Under the pieces are notes generated by a model. It made no database searches, had not been told where the DNA came from, and saw only the letters and a program-made list of their open reading frames with translations. DNA of 64,000 nt from Pomphorhynchus laevis (Eukaryota; Acanthocephala; Palaeacanthocephala; Echinorhynchida; Pomphorhynchidae), in assembly GCA_012934845.2 (NCBI GenBank), contig WNNJ02001203.1, positions 62,001 to 126,000 of the forward strand. The letters run 5' to 3'. The first letter of the stretch is position 1, and each line of letters starts with the position of its first letter. The translations under genes and the position numbers were made by a program. Shown piece by piece: positions 31,254 to 40,049 of the stretch.

Positions 31254-31724
31254 TTACGAACTCCTATGCAGAAAATGTTGAGCGAAAGCATTCGCTATGT
31301 CATCATATTTAATCAATGTGCAACCATCAGTATCAACAAGTGAACCAATGTGTTTATTTTTGTTGTTGAAATTAGCATAATTGAATACGGATTTGGGATT
31401 ATGAATTGATATTTGAGCAATTTTCTCTTCAAATTGACATTGTTTGAAGCGTTTAAGAAATGTGAACCGATTTCTGGCCTCTCTATACCTCCAGTAATCA
31501 ATACTATTATTAGAAAACAACTGAAATTTCATTTGTTTTAATTTTAAAGCATTCTTAAACTCTTTGTCAAACCAAGGTTTATGGTGTATACGATTTGCAA
31601 CAGTTTTACAGGGCAAAAATCGTATGAGAAATTCCTTAAGGGTAGCTTCTAACTGATAGCATGCCTTATCAACCCCTACATAAAACGGACTGAGCCATGA
31701 AATACTTAATAGATTCTGACGCAC
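31254..31724 (-). CDS. LINE-B linker between endonuclease and RT
   Basis: A 156-residue reading with KPWFDKEFKNALKLKQMKF and YWRYREARNRFTFLKRFKQ, the usual segment after the endonuclease in CR1/Jockey-type ORF2 (PWF...L...R...YR..RN). It is in frame with the RT reading after one stop codon. Confidence 0.8.
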   Translation of the reverse strand: MRQNLLSISWLSPFYVGVDKACYQLEATLKEFLIRFLPCKTVANRIHHKPWFDKEFKNALKLKQMKFQLFSNNSIDYWRYREARNRFTFLKRFKQCQFEEKIAQISIHNPKSVFNYANFNNKNKHIGSLVDTDGCTLIKYDDIANAFAQHFLHRSS

Positions 31725-32541
31725 AAGTTCGCAGGTTAGTTTTAAAATAATTTAATGAATTCTGTTGTAATCTACAAGCTGAAGGACGTGTAAAATCTGA
31801 GTAGAAATTGAGAACACAGTGATCTGACCTACCCAAAGGATCGGAGTGCGTAACTTTGTGTATAATGTATTTATTCGATGTTAGACAAATATCAAGTAGC
31901 GATTGATTTTCTTGGGAAAATCGGGTAAATTTTGAAACATGTTGGGTGAGGTTTAGCGAGTTAATCATATCAAGAAATAATGATGTGGACGGACTACACA
32001 CAGAAGATGTGTAGGTATTCCAATCTACTGTCGCTAAGTTGAAATCACCAACTATAAAAAGATTTGGTTTGGAACCAAACTCTAGAATGTAATCGATCAA
32101 GCAACAAACATCTGAAGTGGGATTGCGATAGATTAAGCCTAAAGTCACTGAACCAAGGGTATGAAGAGACACACTACCCCACAATAACTCGATTCCATCG
32201 GACGCTCGTACATCTAGCAATTTAAACACTAAACTATTATGCACGTAGATAATCACTCCACCACCCTTGCAGATAGATCTGCCAACTCGATAAGATGTAT
32301 AATTTTCAATCCAGATCTCAACATCAGTAATTCTATCATGAAGCCATGTTTCAGTAATAGCAACTAATATCGGATGCGAATTCTCAATGCGGAGTTTTAA
32401 TTCGTCAATTTTTGGAAAAAGACTACGGGCGTTCGTATATAATAACAAACATTCTAAGCTTAAGGGTAGAGTCTGCTGAGCCAACGATATCGGTATGTAT
32501 GACTGATAATCCTCGCTACGTCGCTCAAGAGCCGACCACAA
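31669..32541 (-). CDS. LINE-B apurinic-type endonuclease
   Basis: A 290-residue reading with the endonuclease motifs in order: YTNARSLFPKIDEL (Asn), VAITETWLHD (Glu), GGGVIIYV, LIYRNPTSD, VGDFNLATVDW (Asp/Asn) and LGRSDHCVLNF (Asp-His). It would nick the target DNA. The last 50 or so residues read out of frame relative to the linker. Confidence 0.85.
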   Translation of the reverse strand: MWSALERRSEDYQSYIPISLAQQTLPLSLECLLLYTNARSLFPKIDELKLRIENSHPILVAITETWLHDRITDVEIWIENYTSYRVGRSICKGGGVIIYVHNSLVFKLLDVRASDGIELLWGSVSLHTLGSVTLGLIYRNPTSDVCCLIDYILEFGSKPNLFIVGDFNLATVDWNTYTSSVCSPSTSLFLDMINSLNLTQHVSKFTRFSQENQSLLDICLTSNKYIIHKVTHSDPLGRSDHCVLNFYSDFTRPSACRLQQNSLNYFKTNLRTCASESIKYFMAQSVLCRG

Positions 32542-32705
32542 TGGGGAGGAGTAATGGACAATATTTCTTTAACATTATTATCCACATATGAAATATTTGA
32601 AATTACCAATGACTTGTGAGCGGCGGAGGAAGGATTTAATGACTACCTGTAGATGCATCCAATGTATTTGAGTCTTCCTCCGCACAATCTGAAAATTTCG
32701 AATTG

Positions 32706-33166
32706 TCAAGTTTGACTCACCAGACCGTAGTTGTTGGAGTAATTAGGAACGTGGAGTAAGAGGGTATGACAGGAACGAAGCGATAGCGAGGTGGGGCGAG
32801 TATCGTCTAAGAAAGGAAGGTTGATGAACGATGGGGAGCCGACAGCGATGAGACAAAAAGTAACGAGAAGAAGGTGGAGTTTGATGCGGATGTGGATGGT
32901 GGGCCAGGAGAGTTGGGCGAGATATGTGGATGTGTGGTCGAAGCGACGGAGACGAAAGAGCACTCGAACGGCGGTGTTGATTATTCGTTGTAGGGGTAGG
33001 GTGATGGATTTTGGAGAATTGGCGAAAAGGCTAAGGCAGTAATCGATTTTAGGGACAAGAAGCGATGAAAGATGAGACATACAAGAACGGAAGTCGATAA
33101 GGGGGCGTATACGGTTGATGTCACGGAGAATTAAGTTAGACGAGCGGATCTTGTCACAGACGAAGG
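32706..33166 (-). CDS. LINE-C ORF2, C-terminal part after the hAT
   Basis: The reading runs from the hAT target site through FVCDKIRSSNLILRD, MSHLSSLLVPKIDYCLSLFA and VRVLFRLRRFDHTSTYLAQL to NYSNNYGL, after which the copy is truncated. The matching region of copy 2 (46,290-46,917) continues 55 residues further to a proper stop. Confidence 0.85.
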
Positions 33167-33174
33167 GTTTAAGG
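33167..33174. repeat. 8-bp target-site duplication, left (GTTTAAGG)
   Basis: GTTTAAGG directly precedes the hAT terminus and recurs right after it at 35,930-35,937. Eight-base duplications are the hAT signature. Confidence 0.95.
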
Positions 33175-35929
33175 CAGGGGTGGGCAAATACTTTAAAGCG
33201 CGGGCCAAAATGAAATTTTCAAAATGTCTCCCGGGCCAGAGGACTATACCGCGTATGCTTTGCACAAGCGAATGTTTTGGATGGAGTTTTTTCCCTGCCA
33301 ATTTTTTTTGACAAAAACACTAAGTATCATTTCAATTTGAATAAACTATGTCACGTAATTTTTAAAGAAATATTATTATAAATAAATGGCTATTAGATAA
33401 ACCAGTCAATGAAAGATTTTATTTTGTTACTTATTTATGTCTTAACGATACAAATTATTTTATATTGACACAGTTATTACAATTTAACATTTATATTGCA
33501 TTTCGTAAATATAATAGCAAATAGAATTTGAAAAGAAAAGACAAACATCAAACGTTAAAATAAATATTTAAAGTTAATGCGAAACGTGAAATCTCGAATG
33601 TTCATCCGACATTATTTCTTCAAAATTGGGTTCCAAATCACTTGTAGCAATCCTTAATACCGAGTGTAGATTTTCGTCAGTAATTTGTGATCGATATTTA
33701 TTTTTCGTGGAAACCATTAAAGAAAAAGTTCTTTCACAAATATATGTCGAACCAAATAAAACAAGGTATTTTTGAACATAGTTCAAAAAATGTTTGAAAT
33801 GTTCGTTATTCAAAGCGCCATAGAAAGCACTCAATTCGTTTGAGTGAAAATTTTATTTTAGTAAATTACTTGATTGTAAGTCAATTAGTTCTAATTGAAT
33901 TTCAACAGGAGCTTCTTGCACATCGAAATTGAAAGGTTGGCTAATTAATGATAAAGGTTTTTCAATAGCTTTGAAATCTTGAAATCTTCTTTGGAATTCA
34001 GAATGCAGGTCTTGTGTTATTGCACTATATTTAAAAAAATCTGTATTTTCCAATGATTCTCGCCGTGCTTGCAATGAGGGGAAATGATTTAATAATTTAT
34101 TATTAAAGTTTTCAGCAAATAAATTGAGTTTTGTCATAAATGCTTTGACGTTTGAGTGCCTATTGAAAGCGAATTGGTTTTTCCCTTGTAGATTTATATT
34201 TAGTTCATCCAAATATTTTACGATATCTACTGAAAACGAGAAATCGTTTAGCCAAGCCTTATTTTGCAATTCAGGAAAATCATGTAGTTTTTCTTTTATC
34301 GACAAGAAGGATACTATTTCATCAAGCAAATATTGAAATCTGTCCAAAACTTTACCAATGCTAAGCCATCTCACTTCAGTGTAATAAGGAATTTCGTAGA
34401 AGTCACTTTCAATTTCTTTCAAAAATTTAACAAACTGTCGATGATTTACGGCACGTCCTCGGATAAAATTCACAACTTTGGTCACAACAGTAACGACGTG
34501 ATTCAATTTCAAAACTTTTCTGGATAGCACTTCTTGATGAATAATGCAGTGCAAAAATAATATATTGTGTTCTGGTTGCAACTCTTTTACTTTGTCGCGA
34601 ATTCGTTTAAGTAAGCCTACATTTTTCCCTGTTAAACTAGGACAACCATCCGTAGTGACGCTTACTATTTTATTCCAAGTTAAACTCACTTTAACTAAAC
34701 GCTCTTCAACAGCGAGAAAGAAGTCTTTACCAGTAGTTGTATCTTTCATTGGATGCACACTAAGTAGTTCCTCGCTAATTTCACATTTCTTGTTAATGCC
34801 GCGAATAAATATTAATAATTGACTTGTATCAGCAATATCGCAGGACTCATCTAAAGCCAGAGAACAAAAGGTAAAATCAGCAATTTTTGTTCTTAGCTGG
34901 TCAAGTAAGTTTCCTGAAATATTTTCAATCCGTCGTACTATTGTTCTTCTTGAAAGGCTTACATTTTAAAAAATATGTTTTTTTTCAGGACAACATATCT
35001 CCGACACTTGTACCATGCATTGTTTAACAAATTCTGCCTCAGAAAACGGCTTACAGAACTTAGCAATTTTGTGTGCGACAACATAACTTGCTTTTATGGT
35101 TGATTTCTCTATATTACTTTGTTTGGTAAAAATATTTTGTTGCTTATTCAAGTTTTTTGCTAAGTTTTCTGCTACAGTTTGAAGTTCTTTTAAAGAATGT
35201 GATGCATATTTTGGATGTTTTGTTGTAAAGTGCCTGTTTAAATTGTATTCTTTAAAAACAGCAATTGTTTCCTGACAAACTAAACAAATTGCTTTCTTAT
35301 TTATGTTTGTAAAAAGATATTTTACCGTCCAAGCTGCATTGAAGTTTCTGCATTCCAAATCAACTTTTCTTTTTTTAGATTGACTTATTTTACAAAGGTC
35401 TACAAACCTATAATTTAATTAATACAATAAAATAAAACCAATGTTTTAAAATTTTACTTACAAAAAGTCCACTTTTTCAATTTTATATTTGCAAACTAAT
35501 ATTAGACTCGAACAAAAAAGAGTATGCGATCAGTGCTAAATCAAAATTAACAATACGCGTGGTGCGACCTGTCGTCCCTCGAAAAGTGAGAGGAGTGCAG
35601 CATATGCCGTCCACACATGCATTTCGAACCTAGCGCGATCTCCTTTGTGTTCGACGAAAAAACCGCCTGAAAGCGATCGTCGCGAGCGACCCGCGTGAGA
35701 ATCACGCGAGGATTGTTTCAAGCTCGCGACATCGTCCACAATAGTGTAGTCAGTCGACCGCCCATTTTATTACGCCTATTATATATACAGTACGCACACT
35801 AATAATGTTGATGTCAACAAAATCTCATAAAAGAGTTTAAAAAAATTGCGTGTGGAATTTTTCAACGGGCCGGATAAAATTAGCAAAAGGGCCGGATCCG
35901 GCCCGCGGGCCGGCTTTTGCCTACCCCTG
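33175..35929 (-). mobile_element. hAT DNA transposon, 2755 bp, inserted in LINE-C
   Basis: Terminal inverted repeats CAGGGGTGGGCAAA (33,175-33,188) and, reversed, CAGGGGTAGGCAAA (35,916-35,929) differ at one base; GC-rich subterminal blocks (GCGGGCC-type) follow on both sides. An exact 8-bp duplication GTTTAAGG flanks it. A single minus-strand transposase frame fills the middle. The CAGGGGTGGGCAAA end and a transposase of the ZBED5/SCAND3/GTF2IRD2 type place it in the Charlie-like part of the hAT superfamily. Two in-frame stops make the transposase inactive, but the ends look fit for mobilisation in trans. Confidence 0.95.
33574..35358 (-). pseudogene. hAT transposase (BED finger, catalytic domain, hATC)
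   Basis: One frame of about 595 codons runs from 35,358 to 33,574 with stops at 34,966-34,968 and 33,853-33,855. The open frame extends upstream through SKKRKVDLEC, a nuclear-localisation-like motif. N-terminal: a BED-type finger (CLVCQ...NLNRHFTTKHP). Middle: ALDESCDIADTSQLLIFIRG, then VTTDGCPSLTGKNVGLLKRI (catalytic aspartate region) and HCIIHQEVL. C-terminal: CERTFSLMVSTKNKYRSQIT followed by ENLHSVLRIATS, the hATC dimerisation domain. The first stop most likely replaced a GAA codon, judging from the family pattern ENVSLSRRT. No start ATG is obvious near the finger. Confidence 0.9.
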
Positions 35930-35937
35930 GTTTAAGG
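35930..35937. repeat. 8-bp target-site duplication, right (GTTTAAGG)
   Basis: Exact match to 33,167-33,174, bordering the right hAT end. Confidence 0.95.
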
Positions 35938-38264
35938 GAAAGGTGATCATCGAAATGGAAGCCTAAGAAAGTGAGATTGTGGACTATAGGGATGATCGAT
36001 GAGGCAAAAGAAACAATGGGAGGAGATATGTTTGGTTTACGGGGGAGGATCCACATTATTTTGGACTTTTCGGGGTTTAGAACGAGATGGAGATTGGAGA
36101 GACGTTTGTAGATAGAAGAAAGACAGTTGGAGGCAGAAATGCCGATATCGTGTATGCGATGTGCGGGTGCATGAGCATAGATTAGAATGTCATCGGCGTA
36201 TTGCATGACCTTAAAGGAGTAAGGTTTGATAAACGGAGATAGATCGCCAAGCAGAAGAGAGAAAATCATAGGACCTAGGACTGAACCTTGTGGGACCCCG
36301 CAAAAAATAGGGATGGGAGGGGAGGATGATGAATTAGAACAGACGCGAAAGGAACGGTCGGATAGATATGAGGCGAACCATGCTACGGAGGAGGAAGAAA
36401 ATCCGTAATCATAACGAAGGCGAGAAAGGAGGACGGAGTGGTCGACAATGTCGAATGTGGAGGAGACGTCGAGGGAGATGAAAACACTATATAGAGCCTT
36501 GTCTCGAGAAATGAGTAAGTCGTTGTACACTTTTATGCATGCGATTTCTGTCGAGTGATTAGAGCGGAAAGCGGATTGGAAAGGAAGGTACAGATTGGAT
36601 GAGGAGAGATAAGCGTTGATTTGTATTAAGATGAGGCGTTCTAAGAGCTTAGAAAGAGTAGGGAGTAGCGAAATGGGGCGATAGCTAGAAGGAAGGGAGG
36701 GGTCGAGCGATTGTTTTTTAAGGAGGGGACGAACGATTGCGGATTTCCAGTGTGAAGGGAAGATACGACTGCGGATGGACGAGTTAAACAAGGTTGTGAG
36801 AAATGGGGATATCGATGAGCATATATATTTTAATATGTGGGTAGGCAGGGGATCGGCGGGTGAGGTTTTGTTGGGCAAGGACATGAGGACAGATGATATT
36901 TCTGTAGGTGAGACAGGGAGAAGATGAAAGAGTTCCGGAAGGATGAGGCTAGGCGGGGCAGAGTGGGATAGGATGGAGACCGGGGTGTGAGAGAGCAGCG
37001 TGGATACTTCAGTCTGGAGAAATGACGAATAATCATTAGCATTGATGTTGCACGGTGTAGAGGAACGAGCCAGGATTAAGTTAAAAGTATGCCAGAGAGT
37101 CTTAGAGTTGAATGAAGTGATGATTTTATGCTGCCAGAAGGAGTTGCATTTGGTACGTAGTAGGTTGAGATGAGACCGGCGAAGAGCAAGATAGGAATCA
37201 CGGAAAGACGGAGTGATCGAGCGGAAATCGCGTCTGAGAGAGCGGTGATAGATTCGAAAAGCATGGCGGAGTCGACGCTTTGAGAGTAGACATTGGATGT
37301 CAAACCATGGGGCACGGTGCAAGCGACGGTGTAGGTGAGACTTGAAGGGCAAGAGAATATCGAGAAAGGATGTGAGTTCAGAGTCGAAAAGAAAGGTGAG
37401 ATCGTGAGGAGATGAATATGTTATTGTGGGTAATGATAGAGACGATTTGAGTAAGGTAGAGCGGAGAAGGGAGAGGTCAAGATTTCTCCAAGGGCGACGT
37501 AGGATTTTAGGTGTGTGAGGAGGGGTGTGGTTGCGTGTGAGATCAAGGGTGATAAGAAAGTGATCGGATAGACCAGGATCAGAGATGGACAGTGAGGTGT
37601 AGGCAGCAAAATGATTGGGGACAGCGATGATGTCGAGTGCCCCACTAAGTATATGTGTGGGGGCAGTGGAGATTAGTTTGTAATTGTAGTTGGATAGAAT
37701 GTTGATGAAGCGGATGGAATCTGTGGAAGAGGGGCGGTCTAGGCGGATATTGAAGTCGCCTAGAACGAGTGAAGGGATTGAGGACAAAGAACAATGAGAA
37801 AGGAGGTCAGCGAGTTCGGTAAAAAATAAGGCTGTGGGAGCTGATGAATCAGGACGGTATACAATGGCGAGATCTAGAGTGATCGGGTTAGAATAACGAC
37901 AAGTGAGCAATTCAAAAGAGCAAGGACTGAAAGGGGGATTGATTTTGCGAAGAGACGCTGGGTGACGCGCGAATGCGACGATGCCGCCATGATTAGAGGA
38001 TTTAGAAGGGCATGAGCTGAGGGGGCGGGCGGATTCGACTAGGGAGCAACCGGCAGAGAGCAGACGGCGAATGGAAAGGTCGTCGGAATCTGAGTGCCAG
38101 GATTCGGTGAGGCAGAAGAGATTGATGGATTGCTTGGTGAATACGTTGAGGATAAGATCGGATTTATTGAGAATAGATCTAGTGTTGAGGAGACCGAGGC
38201 GGAAACCGTGTGCTGTGGCGAAAGAGTCTAGTGGAGAAGACACATAGGAGAGATGGAGCGCCAT
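35938..38264 (-). CDS. LINE-C ORF2: endonuclease and reverse transcriptase
   Basis: Starts at ATG 38,264 and is open to the hAT target site. Endonuclease motifs: LLNTRSILNK (Asn), CLTESWHSD (Glu), VYRPDSS, LVLGDFNIRLD and GLSDHFLI (Asp-His). Linker: APWFDIQCLLSKRRLRHAFR. RT: SSYRPISLLPTLSKLLERLI, SAFRSNHSTE, ISLDVSSTFDIVDHS (first aspartate), GVPQGSVLGPMIFSLLLGDL and MQYADDILIYAHA (Y at about residue 689). The arrangement and the HSTE block resemble the L2/CR1 group. Catalytic residues are all present, so before the hAT insertion the protein may have been functional. Confidence 0.9.
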
Positions 38265-39367
38265 CGAATTTTTGGACGGGTGTGGACAACTTGAAAATTT
38301 CCGTCTATGTTTTGGATGGAGAGTGATGTTTCGCCGTTTTCCTCGCGACGGCGTTTTTCGATGCGGGCTGAAGAGATTTGAGCGATTTCAGAAGGGGCGC
38401 GATCGGGGAAAATTCGAGTGGTTGAAGATGACATGAGTTTGAATCGTTGAGAGAGGACAGAAGACGCGTGAGAGCGATGCTTGAAAACAATTTTTAGGAT
38501 AGGGGGCTGGGAAGGATTAGATTGAGAAGATTTCTTTAGACGGATGAATGCGACAGGAGAAATGTCCTTGAAAAAGGATGGTTTATCCGAAGGAACAATA
38601 GACGAGAGGATTGATCTGAAGGCGGAAACATCGTGGTCCAGACGTGCTTGTGGAGATAAAGATTTAGAAGGCGTGATATTAGTAACAATGACGCAACGAT
38701 CGCGAGAAGCAAAGCGCTTCCGTAAAGGAGGACGACTGACGTGAGTAGGTGAGATCACGATAGAAGAGCTGTCAGTTGATGATTTGGAGGGATTTGGTTT
38801 GACGACGGGAGACATAGAGGATAATGATAATAAAGAGGGTGGCAAGCGATGTGAGGAAAGGTTATGAGTGGAAGGATAGTGGAGGTTGGTGGAGGTGATT
38901 TTGATTGATGGATGCAAGGTATTGAGGGACGAGACGGGAAGGACGGGACGTGGGGTGTCGGGGAGTGAATATACATTAGTTGTAACAATTTGCGGCTCCG
39001 TCACTGTCTTGGTAGATTTATCATAAACTTGACAAAATCCATCTTGCTGCGATACAGTTTGCGGCTCCTTCACTGTCTCAGTAGATTTGTCAGAAATTTG
39101 ATAAATTCGATCATGCTTCGATGCCATTTCCAATTGCTCTAATCGTTTTATTATCAAGTTGATTTGTTTCGCCGCACAGAATCCGCAGTAGAACGGTGGC
39201 CCGCCACAAGTTTCCTGACCCAAAGCACAATTATGCGTTACTGATGTCCAGATTTGACAGCCGCTAGCGGAGCATTCCACTTGTATGTTCTCGAGCTTGC
39301 CGGTTTTATCGGTATCAACAGAGATTGCTCGCTTGGCTTTTGGTAGATTTTTCTTCTTGGCTCCCAT
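38228..39367 (-). CDS. LINE-C ORF1, zinc-finger and RNA-binding-type protein
   Basis: A 379-residue open reading with an ATG at 39,367. A cysteine/histidine cluster near residues 32-68 (C-x4-C ... H-x-C ... C ... C-x2-C) resembles the PHD-like finger of CR1/L2 ORF1 proteins. A short helical stretch (INLIIKRLEQLEMASKHD) may form a coiled coil. A Ser/Pro-rich middle (about 135-235) is low-complexity. The last third (CVIVTNITPSKSLSPQARLD, VAFIRLKKSS, ILKIVFKHRSHASSVL) looks like an RRM-type fold. Expected role: binding the element RNA to form the particle that enters the nucleus. It overlaps the start of ORF2. Confidence 0.8.
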   Translation of the reverse strand: MGAKKKNLPKAKRAISVDTDKTGKLENIQVECSASGCQIWTSVTHNCALGQETCGGPPFYCGFCAAKQINLIIKRLEQLEMASKHDRIYQISDKSTETVKEPQTVSQQDGFCQVYDKSTKTVTEPQIVTTNVYSLPDTPRPVLPVSSLNTLHPSIKITSTNLHYPSTHNLSSHRLPPSLLSLSSMSPVVKPNPSKSSTDSSSIVISPTHVSRPPLRKRFASRDRCVIVTNITPSKSLSPQARLDHDVSAFRSILSSIVPSDKPSFFKDISPVAFIRLKKSSQSNPSQPPILKIVFKHRSHASSVLSQRFKLMSSSTTRIFPDRAPSEIAQISSARIEKRRREENGETSLSIQNIDGNFQVVHTRPKIRWRSISPMCLLH

Positions 39368-39453
39368 TAACTGTAGGTTGCAATAGTTTACGATTTTTAA
39401 ATAATTGTAAGTAGTTAATTGTAAGTAGTTCGCGTTAGTAGTAGCGAGCGGAT

Positions 39454-39680
39454 GTCGTCGATGGTTGTCGATGGTTGTCGATAATTGTCAAGCGGATGGT
39501 TGTCGATGGTTGTCGTTAGTTGTCGTCGAAGGTTGTCGTTTGGTTGTCGTTGTATTTATGTATTTACTTTAGATTGTAAGAACTTTAAAAACCAATACTT
39601 TTTGTATTTGCAATTACTCTTTGTATTTGCCATTACTCTTTGTATTTGCCAATACTCTTTGTATTTGCCATTCTTCCTTT
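39454..39680. repeat. 5' tandem repeats of LINE-C
   Basis: Two arrays lie just 5' of ORF1: several GGTTGTCGATGGTTGTCG-type units (39,454-39,560) and about four copies of a 20-bp ACTCTTTGTATTTGCCAAT unit (about 39,595-39,675). Repeated 5' untranslated units are common in LINE promoters, so a promoter role is plausible, not shown. Confidence 0.7.
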
Positions 39681-39907
39681 CCTCGTGATATACAAAGGGA
39701 TAATAACAATGATAATAAAACATTTTTTAATTGAGCTATTTAATAATAAAATTTACATATTGAGGGTTATCCTCAAACGGATCCCGTAAAATTGTTTTTT
39801 TTGTTCAGACTTTGAAATTACTCTCGCTAAGTTGTTTCTTCATTATATCAATTATTCGTAGTATTAATATCTGTGCGTAAAGTATATAAGTACATTCCGA
39901 AGAGAGT

Positions 39908-39964
39908 ACATTACGGAGAAAAAAGTTCATTACGGAGAGATTCAAGAAGGATCTCTCCGTAATG
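39908..39964. repeat. 14-bp perfect hairpin with a third half-copy
   Basis: CATTACGGAGAGAT (39,928-39,941) and ATCTCTCCGTAATG (39,951-39,964) are exact reverse complements around a 9-nt loop. A partial direct copy CATTACGGAGA precedes them at 39,909. Its position, between two elements and about 85 bp from the end of the RT element at 40,050, could mark an element terminus. Confidence 0.85.
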
Positions 39965-40049
39965 TGCCCATAAAGTCCAGAGCAGCTTATATCAGCTCTC
40001 GCATCTCTGTCTCTTGTCGTTGTTGTCTTGTCAAATAGGATATTGTCTG

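Larger units (their letters stand above)
29620..32560 (-). mobile_element. CR1/Jockey-like LINE (LINE-B), ORF2 nearly complete
   Basis: Minus-strand order: apurinic endonuclease (32,541-31,669), linker (31,724-31,254), RT and C-terminal domain (31,178-29,715), then a short 3' tail ending in (AAT)n around 29,618-29,632. A frame change joins endonuclease and linker, and a single TAA at 31,254-31,256 separates linker and RT, which are otherwise in the same frame. No ORF1 is visible upstream; the element abuts the end of the L2-like LINE near 32.7 kb. The catalytic residues of both enzymes are present, so decay is light. Confidence 0.85.
32706..39370 (-). mobile_element. L2/CR1-like LINE (LINE-C) interrupted by a hAT transposon
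   Basis: Minus-strand order: 5' repeats (39,680-39,454), ORF1 (39,367-38,228), ORF2 (38,264 to 35,938, continuing at 33,166-32,706). Removing 33,175-35,929 plus one copy of the 8-bp duplication restores continuous ORF2, so the LINE was open when the hAT landed. The 3' end is missing here: the reading departs from copy 2 (46.1-46.9 kb) at about 32,718, and LINE-B sits directly beyond. ORF1 and ORF2 overlap by 37 bp in different frames, hinting at translational coupling. Confidence 0.9.

Noticed and set aside
32791-33042. Plus-strand Arg-rich reading near 32.8 kb
   Set aside because: Antisense to the LINE-C ORF2 C terminus; the composition reflects codon bias of the sense gene.
35536-35739. 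Minus-strand 67-residue reading in the hAT right flank
   Set aside because: It lies in GC-rich hAT subterminal DNA upstream of the transposase and has no visible domain.
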